A program made the position numbers and the translations under genes. From Pseudomonadota bacterium (GTDB taxonomy: Bacteria > Pseudomonadota > Gammaproteobacteria > Steroidobacterales > Steroidobacteraceae): 6,635 bases of DNA. Below the pieces are notes generated by a model, which did no database searches, was not told the origin of the DNA, and saw nothing but the letters and a program-made list of their open reading frames with translations. Location: positions 1-6,635 of the forward strand of contig JAJYTX010000161.1 in assembly GCA_021792815.1 (NCBI GenBank), written 5' to 3'. Of the stretch, positions 1 through 6,635 are shown one piece after another (position 1 is the first letter of the stretch; every line of letters begins with the position of its first letter).

Positions 1-305
1 GTGATCGCCGCGAGCGGGATGTCCAGGATATCCAGATGCTGACGGCGGATGAGGTACAGCAGCAGATCGAGCGGTCCCTCGAAGGCTTCCAGAAACACCT
101 CGAGCGCCTGCGGCGGGATGTACAGGTCGCGCGGCAGAACGGTGACCGGTTCGCCGTTGACGACGGCAAAGGGCATCTCCACCTGCTCGGGCAGGTTCTC
201 GTGCGGTTGTTCCTGAGCGGTCTCGCCCGACACCAGCGCCAGTTGCGGTTTGGCCTCTTCCAAGGCACTACCGTCTTCGTCAATGCGGGTCTCAGAGGAT
301 TCCAT
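1..305 (-). CDS. scpA: Segregation and condensation protein A (ScpA), N-terminal part, cut by the window edge
   Basis: ScpA is the kleisin subunit of the SMC-ScpA-ScpB condensin. It bridges the two SMC heads and helps organise and segregate the chromosome in the cytoplasm. About 101 codons are visible. Residues 1-60 or so are a variable acidic leader, followed by the family-defining start of the kleisin domain around residues 73-101, reading EAFEGPLDLLLYLIRRQ and then HLDILDIPLAAIT. I recall a similar extension (LPRDLYIPPQALEVFLEAF-like) in Pseudomonas-type ScpA. The ATG at 305-303 lies 6 bp after the trpS stop, which indicates co-transcription and probably translational coupling. No clear ribosome binding site precedes it. 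The rest of the gene, and probably scpB, lies left of the window. The identification is firm; only the exact start is uncertain. Confidence 0.93.
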   Translation of the reverse strand, partial: MESSETRIDEDGSALEEAKPQLALVSGETAQEQPHENLPEQVEMPFAVVNGEPVTVLPRDLYIPPQALEVFLEAFEGPLDLLLYLIRRQHLDILDIPLAAI

Positions 306-311
306 GCCGTG

Positions 312-1526
312 TCAATCGCTGCGCAGATGCATCGCACGGCGAACCTGTTCCAGGGTTTCGCGGGCCGCATCGCGCGCTTTCTCGGAACCCTCGGCCACGA
401 TGTCGCGCAACAGCTCGGGATTCTCCGTGTACTCCTGCGCTCGGCGGCGCATTTCCGTGACCTCGGCGAGGACCTTGTCGATGACCGGTTGCTTGCACTC
501 CAGACAACCGATGCCGGCCGACCGGCAGCCCTCGACCACCCATTTGCGGATGTCCTCGCCGCAGTAGATCTTGTGCAGATCCCACACCGGACAAAGCTCG
601 GGCTCGCCCGGGTCGGTGCGTCGCGCCCGTGCCGGATCGGTCTTCATCGCACGAAGCTTACGTTCGACCGACTGCGGATCCTCACGCAGTTCGATGGTGT
701 TGCCGTAGGACTTGGACATCTTGCGTCCATCGAGCCCCGGCACCCTCGGCGTCTCCGTCAGCAGCACCTGCGGCTCCGGCAGGATGGTGACGCCGGTGCC
801 CTCCAGGTAGCCGAGCAGGCGGTCGCGGTCCGCGACGGTCAGGCGGGTGTTGCTGTGCACGAGCGCCCGGCCACGCTCGAGCGCCTCCTGCTCACCCGCT
901 TCCTGGAACTTGCGCCGCAGCTGGCGGTACAGCGTGGTGTTGCGCCCGCCCAGGCTCTTGATGGCGCGCTCCACCTTGTCCTCGAAATCCGCCTCGCGGC
1001 CGTAGATGTGGTTGAAACGGCGCGCGGTCTCGCGGGTGAGCTCCACGTGCGCCACCTGGTCCTCGCCCACTGGCACGTGCTGGGCGCGGTAGATCAGGAT
1101 GTCGGCGCTCTGCAGCAGCGGATAACCCAGAAATCCGTAGGTCGCCAGATCCTGGTCCTTGAGCTGCTCCTGCTGGTCCTTGTAGCTCGGCACCCGCTCG
1201 AGCCAGCCGAGCGGAGTGATCATCGAGAGCAGCAGATGCAGCTCGGCGTGCTCCGGCACGTGAGACTGGATGAACAGCGTCGCAACACCGGGGTTCAGGC
1301 CCGCCGCCAGCCAGTCGATCAGCACCTCGTGCACGAACTCCGGCAACCGTGTGGTGTCCGAGTAGCCGGTGGTCAGCATGTGCCAGTCGGCGACGAAGAA
1401 AAAGCAGTCGTACTCGTACTGCAGCCGCACCCAGTTGCGAAGCGCCCCGTGGTAGTTGCCCAGGTGCAGCCGGCCCGTAGGCCGCATGCCGGACAGAACG
1501 CGGCCGCCGGGAGAGGGAGTGCTCAT
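312..1526 (-). CDS. trpS: Tryptophanyl-tRNA synthetase (TrpRS), long form with a cysteine cluster
   Basis: This cytoplasmic class I aminoacyl-tRNA synthetase charges tRNA-Trp using ATP. The 404-residue protein carries the HIGH-type motif as TGRLHLGN (residues 17-24), the GEDQ active-site stretch (154-157) and KMSKS (269-273). It is about 70 residues longer than the compact E. coli enzyme (about 334 aa). The extra material is a charged, helical-looking insert between FNHIYGREADF and the KMSKS region (about residues 183-250), as I recall for Pseudomonas TrpRS. Cysteines at 312, 334, 341 and 344 form C-x21-C-x6-C-x2-C, close to the [4Fe-4S] ligand pattern of Thermotoga maritima TrpRS; C322 is additional. 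The start is the first ATG after an in-frame TGA at 1556-1554. No strong ribosome binding site is visible. It lies 121 bp after yciO and 6 bp before scpA. Confidence 0.97.
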   Translation of the reverse strand: MSTPSPGGRVLSGMRPTGRLHLGNYHGALRNWVRLQYEYDCFFFVADWHMLTTGYSDTTRLPEFVHEVLIDWLAAGLNPGVATLFIQSHVPEHAELHLLLSMITPLGWLERVPSYKDQQEQLKDQDLATYGFLGYPLLQSADILIYRAQHVPVGEDQVAHVELTRETARRFNHIYGREADFEDKVERAIKSLGGRNTTLYRQLRRKFQEAGEQEALERGRALVHSNTRLTVADRDRLLGYLEGTGVTILPEPQVLLTETPRVPGLDGRKMSKSYGNTIELREDPQSVERKLRAMKTDPARARRTDPGEPELCPVWDLHKIYCGEDIRKWVVEGCRSAGIGCLECKQPVIDKVLAEVTEMRRRAQEYTENPELLRDIVAEGSEKARDAARETLEQVRRAMHLRSD

Positions 1527-1555
1527 CGAAGCTGTTCTCGCATGATTAAACGTTC

Positions 1556-1582
1556 AGTATACCTCGCCCGTGCCTCTGGCAG
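1556..1582 (-). promoter_or_regulatory. Candidate sigma-70 promoter for trpS-scpA
   Basis: On the minus strand, TATACT (1561-1556) matches five of six bases of the -10 consensus. The best -35 candidate, CTGCCA (1582-1577), matches four of six, but the 15-bp spacer is short. Transcription would start near 1549, giving a leader of about 23 nt before the trpS ATG. The -10 box is one of the few AT-rich spots in this region. The -35 assignment is weak, and a GC-rich genome makes consensus matching unreliable. Confidence 0.4.
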
Positions 1583-1647
1583 CCTCGGATGGACCTGCAG
1601 ATCCTGCTGTCGCAGGCCGCTTTCTGCGCAATCGCCCGCGTTGCCGC

Positions 1648-2364
1648 TCAACCCGAGGCCCCGAGGATCGGCGCCAGCGGTCCTTTGCCCTGCCTCAGCA
1701 CCACGGGCGGCGTCACCGACAGATCCACCACTGTGGTCGGCTCCACTCCGCAGTCCCCTCCGTCCAGCACGGCGTCGATCTCGTGCTCCAGGCGCCGCTG
1801 GATCTCCCGGCCCGAGGTGAGCGGACTCGCCGGGATCGCCTCGGACCCGTCCCGTTCGGGACGGCGATCCTCGGCGACGCCCGCACTCGCCGGAGCCGCA
1901 CTCAGGGACTCCGGCTCATCCGGCACGATCAGCGTCGAGCTCATGAGCGGCTCACCGAGTTCGGCCAGCAGCAGTTGGGGCACGGGATGCGACGGAATAC
2001 GCACCCCGATGGTGCGTCGCCGCTCATGCTGCAATCGCCGGGGCGTCTCGCGGGTCGCCTTCAGCAGGAAAGTGTAAGGCCCGGGGAGGCAGCTGCGCAG
2101 CATCCGGAACTGCCACGTCTCGATCCTCGCGAACCGTCCCACCTCGGCGAGGTTCGCGCAGACCAGCGTGAAGTGATGGTGACGATCCGCCCGGCGGATC
2201 CGCCGCACCCGCTCGATCGCGCGGGCATCACCGATGTGCCAGCCCAACGCGTAGCAGGAATCGGTCGGATAGGCAATGATGCCGCCGGCGCGCACGATGC
2301 CGGCGGCGATGCGGATCAGGCGGGTCTGCGGCGTGACGGGATGTAGCTCGAGGTATTGGCTCAT
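1648..2364 (-). CDS. yciO: YciO-type member of the TsaC/Sua5/YrdC family, with an unusual internal insert
   Basis: YciO proteins share the YrdC fold of the enzymes that make threonylcarbamoyl-AMP for the t6A37 tRNA modification. As I recall, YciO is a separate paralogue that does not readily replace TsaC. Start MSQYLELHPV is typical of the family. Further landmarks are GGIIAYPTDSCYALGWHIGD (about 27-46), HHFTLVC (63-69), PGPYTFLLKATRE (94-106), TIGVRIPSHP (118-127), GEPLMSSTLIVPD (137-149) and GVEPTTVVDL (206-215). The S-x-N motif of TsaC/Sua5 is S-x-L here (S143, L145), as in E. coli YciO. The protein has 238 residues against about 206 in E. coli; most of the excess is a loop at about 152-185. 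I chose ATG 2364 over an upstream ATG at 2436 because the extra 24 residues look non-conserved. Upstream of trpS and divergent from bolA. Confidence 0.9.
   Translation of the reverse strand: MSQYLELHPVTPQTRLIRIAAGIVRAGGIIAYPTDSCYALGWHIGDARAIERVRRIRRADRHHHFTLVCANLAEVGRFARIETWQFRMLRSCLPGPYTFLLKATRETPRRLQHERRRTIGVRIPSHPVPQLLLAELGEPLMSSTLIVPDEPESLSAAPASAGVAEDRRPERDGSEAIPASPLTSGREIQRRLEHEIDAVLDGGDCGVEPTTVVDLSVTPPVVLRQGKGPLAPILGASG
1825..1893. repeat. Palindrome-bearing in-frame insert flanked by 9-bp direct repeats inside yciO
   Basis: ACTCGCCGG occurs at 1825-1833 and again at 1885-1893, 60 bp apart, which is exactly 20 codons. Between the copies is a perfect 7-bp inverted repeat with a 4-nt loop (1847-1853 and 1858-1864). 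A further outer stem pairs GGATCG (1833-1838) with CGATCC (1865-1870), with an 8-nt bulge on the left side. On the coding strand the repeats encode the two PAS tripeptides that bracket the extra loop of YciO. The repeats and hairpin are seen directly. That they record an insertion or a duplication is inference, and chance similarity in GC-rich DNA is possible. Confidence 0.5.
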
Positions 2365-2420
2365 GCGCCCGTCGCCCGGCGCCGGGTCCAGTTTCCTGGG
2401 ATGCGGTTCCGAGACTCGAG

Positions 2421-2434
2421 GCTCCGACCGGAGC
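2421..2434. promoter_or_regulatory. Inverted repeat GCTCCG-AC-CGGAGC in the divergent region
   Basis: This is a perfect 6-bp inverted repeat with a 2-nt centre, 57 bp upstream of the yciO start codon. It could be a repressor or activator operator, or form a 5-bp hairpin with a GACC-type loop in the yciO leader. It does not match an operator consensus I know, and its significance is unproven. Confidence 0.2.
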
Positions 2435-2445
2435 ACCCATACGCC

Positions 2446-2461
2446 GTGACCTCATCGTCAC
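2446..2461. promoter_or_regulatory. Inverted repeat GTGAC-N6-GTCAC in the divergent region
   Basis: The 5-bp arms are perfect with a 6-nt spacer. The site lies 12 bp from the previous inverted repeat, between yciO and bolA. It resembles a CRP/FNR-family site, but the GTGA-to-TCAC spacing is 8 nt instead of the 6 nt of a CRP box. Operator function is speculative. Confidence 0.2.
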
Positions 2462-2701
2462 CCACGAGCGAGGGGATTCCCGCAGTCGGGCGGCTCATCG
2501 ACCCCACCCTGCCCGCTCGGCCAATGGACGCCCGCGCTCGAAACGCGCGTCGCGGTCCCGCTGCATTACTGTATTCTTGACCAGTCTCACGCTATCTTGT
2601 CCTGCGACGGCGGCGCTGTTCAGCCGCGCGAATACTGGAGTCCGCGCGCCAAGGATGGGATGATACGTGATCTTGACCATACCCTGCGACCGCGCCACCG
2701 G

Positions 2702-3010
2702 ATGATCTCTTTCGCAACCGAAACCCCGGTCAGCGTCACCGCCGAGCAGATCCACACCCTGCTCGAGCGCGTGTTCTCGCCGCTGTCGCTCGAAGTCCTC
2801 GACGACAGCGCCCGGCATGCCGGACACGAAGGGGCCCGGTCCGGAGGGCACTTCCGCATCGCGCTCGAATCACACTCGTTCGCGGGCCGCTCGCCACTCG
2901 AGCGGCACCGCATGGTTTACGAGGCGCTCGCATCGCTGATGGGCCGCGGCATCCATGCGGTGACGATCCACGCCACGGCCCCGCGAAGCGTACGGCGATC
3001 CGCGCCCTGA
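2702..3010 (+). CDS. bolA: BolA family protein
   Basis: BolA proteins are small cytoplasmic proteins that partner with monothiol glutaredoxins in Fe-S cluster handling; E. coli BolA also acts as a stress-linked transcriptional regulator. From ATG 2702 the protein has 102 residues, the usual BolA length. It shows the family pattern: helix IHTLLERVFSPLSLEVLDDS (17-36), RHAGHEG (38-44), the GGHFRIALESHSFAGRSPLERHRMVYEAL core (48-76), and HAVTIHATAP near the end (85-94). Conserved residues include H39, H50, R68-H69-R70 and H90. In-frame starts at ATG 2660, preceded by AAGGA with only a 4-nt gap, and at TTG 2597 would add 14 or 35 non-conserved residues. I prefer 2702 on length, though it has no clear ribosome binding site. 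It opens the plus-strand block, 52 bp before the PPIase gene. Confidence 0.88.
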   Translation: MISFATETPVSVTAEQIHTLLERVFSPLSLEVLDDSARHAGHEGARSGGHFRIALESHSFAGRSPLERHRMVYEALASLMGRGIHAVTIHATAPRSVRRSAP

Positions 3011-3017
3011 CCCGCGC

Positions 3018-3033
3018 CGGCCGCCTGCGGCCG
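3018..3033 (+). other. Short GC-only hairpin just after bolA
   Basis: CGGCCG (3018-3023), loop CCTG, CGGCCG (3028-3033) gives a perfect 6-bp stem starting 8 nt after the bolA stop codon. No T-tract follows, so it is unlikely to be an efficient intrinsic terminator. It could protect the bolA mRNA 3' end or reduce read-through into the PPIase gene. Confidence 0.4.
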
Positions 3034-3062
3034 ACGTCCAATCCTCTGCCCACCACCACTCA

Positions 3063-3965
3063 ATGAGCATCTCAATGAAGCACTTCAGGATTCTCTGCAT
3101 CGCCTGCGCCCTGGCGAGCCTTGCCGCGTGCCAGCCGAAGTCCCCTGCGACCCGCAGCGCTTCGACCGCGGTCGCGACGGTCAACGGTACGCCCATCAGC
3201 CGTGACCTCTACGAGTTCTACGTCAAGGGCGTCACGGGTCGCGACTCGAGCACGCTCACCCCGCAGCAGCGCGCACTCGCGCTCGACAGCCTGATCCGCG
3301 CCCAGGCCGTGGCACAACAGGCGATCAAGGAAGGCCTGGACAAGCAGACGAACACGGCATCGCTTCTGGAGCTCTCGCGTCTGAACATCCTCGAGCAGGC
3401 GGTCTCGAACAAGTTCCTCGCCGGACGCCAGCCGAGCGACTCGCAGCTTCAGGCCGAATACAACACCCAGATCGCCGCCATGCCGAAGACCGAGTATCAC
3501 GCCGAGCACATTCTGGTGAAGAACCAGGCGCTCGCCGAGAAGATCATCGGGGACCTCAAGCACGGCGGGAACTTCGCCGAACTCGCCAAGAAATACTCCA
3601 TCGACCCGTCCAAGGCCAATGGCGGTGACCTCGGCTGGTTCACGCTCAATCACATGGTCAAGCCCTTCTCCGATGCGCTCGCCAAGCTCAAGGTCGGCCA
3701 GTACACCGACACCCCGGTGCATACCCAGTTCGGCTGGCACGTCATCGAGCTGCTCGGCACCCGCCCGCTCGCACCGCCGCCCTTTGATTCGGTCAAGAGC
3801 CGCCTGGTGCAGATCGTCGAGGCAAAAGCCTTCCGCGCCTACACCGACACGCTGCTCGGCAAGGACAAAATCGTAACCTACCTCGACACGAAGACCGACG
3901 GCCAGACCAAGGGTCAGGCGGGGCCGCCGGCCGTCGCCGCGCCATCACCCTCGCCCGCCGGCTGA
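3063..3965 (+). CDS. PpiC-type (parvulin) peptidyl-prolyl cis-trans isomerase lipoprotein
   Basis: This envelope folding factor would speed cis-trans isomerisation of prolyl bonds and may act as a SurA/PpiD-like chaperone. Residues 1-23 form a lipoprotein signal peptide ending in lipobox LAAC (20-23). Gln at +2 suggests sorting to the outer membrane, facing the periplasm. A SurA_N-like segment follows (VATVNGTPISRDLYEFYV, about 37-54). The parvulin domain covers about 143-234, with YHAEHILV (145-152), FAELAKKYS (171-179), GGDLGWF (187-193) and FGWHVIEL (223-230); H149 and H226 fit the conserved histidines. A charged helix (243-268) and a Pro/Ala-rich tail end the protein. ATG 3075 (MKHFRILC...) is an equally good or better start, giving a 19-residue signal peptide. 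Neither start has a strong ribosome binding site. It lies 52 bp after bolA. Confidence 0.92.
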   Translation: MSISMKHFRILCIACALASLAACQPKSPATRSASTAVATVNGTPISRDLYEFYVKGVTGRDSSTLTPQQRALALDSLIRAQAVAQQAIKEGLDKQTNTASLLELSRLNILEQAVSNKFLAGRQPSDSQLQAEYNTQIAAMPKTEYHAEHILVKNQALAEKIIGDLKHGGNFAELAKKYSIDPSKANGGDLGWFTLNHMVKPFSDALAKLKVGQYTDTPVHTQFGWHVIELLGTRPLAPPPFDSVKSRLVQIVEAKAFRAYTDTLLGKDKIVTYLDTKTDGQTKGQAGPPAVAAPSPSPAG

Positions 3966-3989
3966 GCGCCTCAACGGCCGCGAATCCTC

Positions 3990-4015
3990 CCCGGGGTCAG
4001 CCGACTGACCCCGGG
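3990..4015 (+). terminator. Strong 11-bp hairpin after the PPIase gene, terminator-like but without a T-tract
   Basis: The arms 3990-4000 (CCCGGGGTCAG) and 4005-4015 pair perfectly over 11 bp around the tetraloop CCGA, starting 24 nt after the PPIase stop codon. The stem is the strongest hairpin I found in the window and has the form of an intrinsic terminator. No run of T follows on either strand, so it may pause, partly terminate, or protect mRNA ends instead. Its right arm overlaps the left arm of the next hairpin. Confidence 0.5.
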
Positions 4016-4032
4016 ATCGGTGACCGTCCCGG
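4011..4032 (+). promoter_or_regulatory. Alternative hairpin upstream of the flavoprotein gene, exclusive of the preceding one
   Basis: CCGGGA (4011-4016) pairs with TCCCGG (4027-4032). After a bulged T4017, CGG (4018-4020) pairs with CCG (4024-4026) around a TGA loop. Bases 4011-4015 are also the right arm of the 3990-4015 hairpin, so the two cannot form together. The arrangement resembles a terminator/antiterminator pair 20-60 nt before the ATG at 4052. A regulatory role is inference; the upstream stem looks more stable. Confidence 0.3.
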
Positions 4033-4051
4033 TGTGCGGCCTCACCGTTCG

Positions 4052-5032
4052 ATGATCACCCTCGCCACCCGTCTCACCCGATCGCTGCGCCTGCGCCACC
4101 CGATTGTCTCGGCGCCCATGGCCTTTGCCGGGGGCGGCGCGCTCGCCGCTGCCGTCACCCGCGCCGGCGGCCTCGGTCTGATTGGCGGCGGCTACGGTGA
4201 CCCGACCTGGCTCGAGCAACAGTTCGAGACCGCGGGCGGCGAGCGCGTGGGCGTTGGATTCATCACCTGGTCGCTGCGCAAATCCCCCTCGCTGCTGACG
4301 GATGTCCTCAGACACCGACCCGCCGCGGTGATGCTGTCCTTTGGCGACCCGCGCCCCTTCGTCGAAGCGATCCGAACAGCCGGCGCCGTGCTCATCTGCC
4401 AATGCCAGGACATGGGACACGTGATGGACGCCGTGGAGGCAGGCGCGGATATCGTGGTGGCACAGGGGGCTGAGGCCGGCGGCCACGGGGCGCTTCGCGG
4501 AACCTTGAGCTTCGTCCCTGAAGTCGCCGACCATCTCGCGGCGCGAGCGCCCGGCACGCTCCTGCTCGCCGCCGGCGGCATCGGCGACGGCCGTGGCCTG
4601 GCCGCGGCGCTGATGCTCGGTGCCGACGGGGTGCTTCTCGGCACGCGACTGTGGGCGTCATGCGAAGCGCTGGTCAGACAAGGGCACCACCGCGCCATCC
4701 TGGAGACGGATGGAGACGGCACGGTACGCACGAACATCGCGGATATCGCCCGCCAGATCCCGTGGCCGCGCGGCTTCACCGCGCGGATCCGCCGCAACGC
4801 CTTCACCGAGCGATGGCACGGACGCGAGGACGCGCTCGAGGCCGCCCTGGCGATCGAAGGACCGCGCTACCGGCAGGCATTCGAAGCGGGAGACCCCGAG
4901 CACACCGGTGTCTGGTTCGGCGAGGCCGCCGGTGTGATCCACTCGATCGAGCCGGCGGCGTCGATCCTCGAGCGGCTGGCCGCCGAGGCCGCAGCGCAGC
5001 TGCGAAGCCACGGGCGCGCGACGCTCGGCTGA
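4052..5032 (+). CDS. Nitronate monooxygenase family flavoprotein (former 2-nitropropane dioxygenase)
   Basis: Family members are FMN-dependent TIM-barrel enzymes that oxidise alkyl nitronates to carbonyl compounds and nitrite. The same fold occurs in enoyl reductases such as FabK, so the substrate is not certain. From ATG 4052 the protein has 326 residues. Landmarks are RHPIVSAPMAF (15-25), the glycine-rich TRAGGLGLIGGGY (36-48), GADIVVAQGAEAGGHGA (131-147) with H145 at the catalytic-histidine position of nitronate monooxygenases, LLLAAGGIGDGRGLAAAL (170-187) and LGADGVLLGTRLWAS (189-203), a phosphate-binding region for FMN. There is no signal peptide, so it is cytoplasmic. A GTG at 4034 would add six residues; neither start has a clear ribosome binding site. 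It follows the PPIase gene after two overlapping hairpins and converges on ligA with a 74-bp gap. Confidence 0.88.
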   Translation: MITLATRLTRSLRLRHPIVSAPMAFAGGGALAAAVTRAGGLGLIGGGYGDPTWLEQQFETAGGERVGVGFITWSLRKSPSLLTDVLRHRPAAVMLSFGDPRPFVEAIRTAGAVLICQCQDMGHVMDAVEAGADIVVAQGAEAGGHGALRGTLSFVPEVADHLAARAPGTLLLAAGGIGDGRGLAAALMLGADGVLLGTRLWASCEALVRQGHHRAILETDGDGTVRTNIADIARQIPWPRGFTARIRRNAFTERWHGREDALEAALAIEGPRYRQAFEAGDPEHTGVWFGEAAGVIHSIEPAASILERLAAEAAAQLRSHGRATLG

Positions 5033-5050
5033 CGGGCCTCACCGCTGGGC

Positions 5051-5100
5051 AAAACGCGCGCGGATCACCCCTCGCGAGGCACTCCCGCAAGCCGACGCGC
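5051..5100 (-). terminator. Possible intrinsic terminator for ligA
   Basis: Read on the minus strand, GCGCG-T-CGG (5100-5092) pairs with CCGCGCGC (5063-5056), giving an 8-bp stem with one bulged T. It is followed by G and then TTTT (5054-5051). The 28-nt loop holds the self-complementary CCTCGCGAGG (5070-5079). It starts 6 nt beyond the ligA stop codon, a normal place for a terminator. The long loop, the bulge and the short T-run make it a weak candidate. I see no terminator for the convergent flavoprotein gene in the same gap. Confidence 0.35.
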
Positions 5101-5106
5101 AGTACT

Positions 5107-6635
<1,529 letters not shown>

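Larger units (their letters stand above)
2365..2701. other. Divergent intergenic region between yciO and bolA, no convincing gene
   Basis: This stretch separates two divergent genes and should hold both of their promoters. I find no reading frame that resembles a known protein, and no RNA gene. The AT-richest part is about 2561-2600 (GCATTACTGTATTCTTGACC and beyond), the most likely site of the bolA promoter, but no -35/-10 pair with acceptable spacing stands out. Two short inverted repeats lie at 2421-2434 and 2446-2461. Part of the region could be coding if bolA starts at ATG 2660 or TTG 2597. Confidence 0.6.

Noticed and set aside
36..1820. A very long plus-strand open frame (594 codons) antisense to scpA, trpS and the end of yciO
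   Set aside because: The opposite strand encodes well-conserved proteins through the same DNA, and the antisense product shows no family motif. High third-position GC commonly removes stops from antisense frames.
2446..2461. A CRP binding site
   Set aside because: GTGA and TCAC are separated by 8 nt, not the 6 nt required by the CRP consensus.
2577..2598. TTGACC and TATCTT as a bolA promoter
   Set aside because: The spacing between the hexamers is only 10 bp, too short for a sigma-70 promoter.
2495..2851. A minus-strand 118-codon frame between yciO and bolA, considered as a PHP-domain remnant
   Set aside because: It has no PHP motifs (for example HTHSxxSDG), and half of it is antisense to bolA.
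3072..3740. A 222-codon minus-strand open frame opposite the PPIase gene
   Set aside because: It is wholly antisense to a gene with an intact lipobox and parvulin domain and has no recognisable protein features.

Overview
The window is GC-rich, protein-dense bacterial chromosome carrying housekeeping genes. The gene content and sequences suggest a gammaproteobacterium. ScpA has the N-terminal extension I associate with Pseudomonas-like bacteria, and TrpRS is the long, insert-containing type with a C-terminal cysteine cluster. YciO, a BolA protein, a parvulin lipoprotein and NAD-dependent LigA complete the set. I cannot name a genus from the sequence alone.

Layout. (1) Positions 1-2364 are on the minus strand, read right to left: yciO, then trpS, then scpA, which runs off the left edge. 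trpS and scpA are separated by only 6 bp and are almost certainly co-transcribed. trpS also has a good -10 box in the 121-bp gap behind yciO. (2) Positions 2365-2701 are a divergent, apparently non-coding region with two small inverted repeats. (3) Positions 2702-5032 are a plus-strand block: a BolA-family gene, a PpiC-type peptidyl-prolyl isomerase lipoprotein and a nitronate monooxygenase-like flavoprotein. Conspicuous GC-rich hairpins lie in both intergenic gaps. (4) Positions 5107-6635 are the C-terminal three quarters or so of ligA on the minus strand, convergent with the flavoprotein gene and cut by the right edge.

How the genes work together. scpA (chromosome condensation) and ligA (nick sealing) serve chromosome maintenance. 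trpS charges tRNA-Trp. YciO belongs to the TsaC/Sua5 fold family linked to threonylcarbamoyl-AMP and t6A chemistry. BolA proteins act in Fe-S trafficking and stress regulation. The PPIase lipoprotein is an envelope folding factor. The flavoprotein probably detoxifies nitronates or a related substrate. They do not form one pathway.

I see no mobile element, CRISPR array, tRNA, rRNA or defence system. The points most worth following are a [4Fe-4S]-type cysteine signature in TrpRS, an in-frame palindrome-bearing insert flanked by 9-bp direct repeats in yciO, and two mutually exclusive hairpins ahead of the flavoprotein gene. Several genes lack a recognisable Shine-Dalgarno sequence, so some start codons are uncertain.
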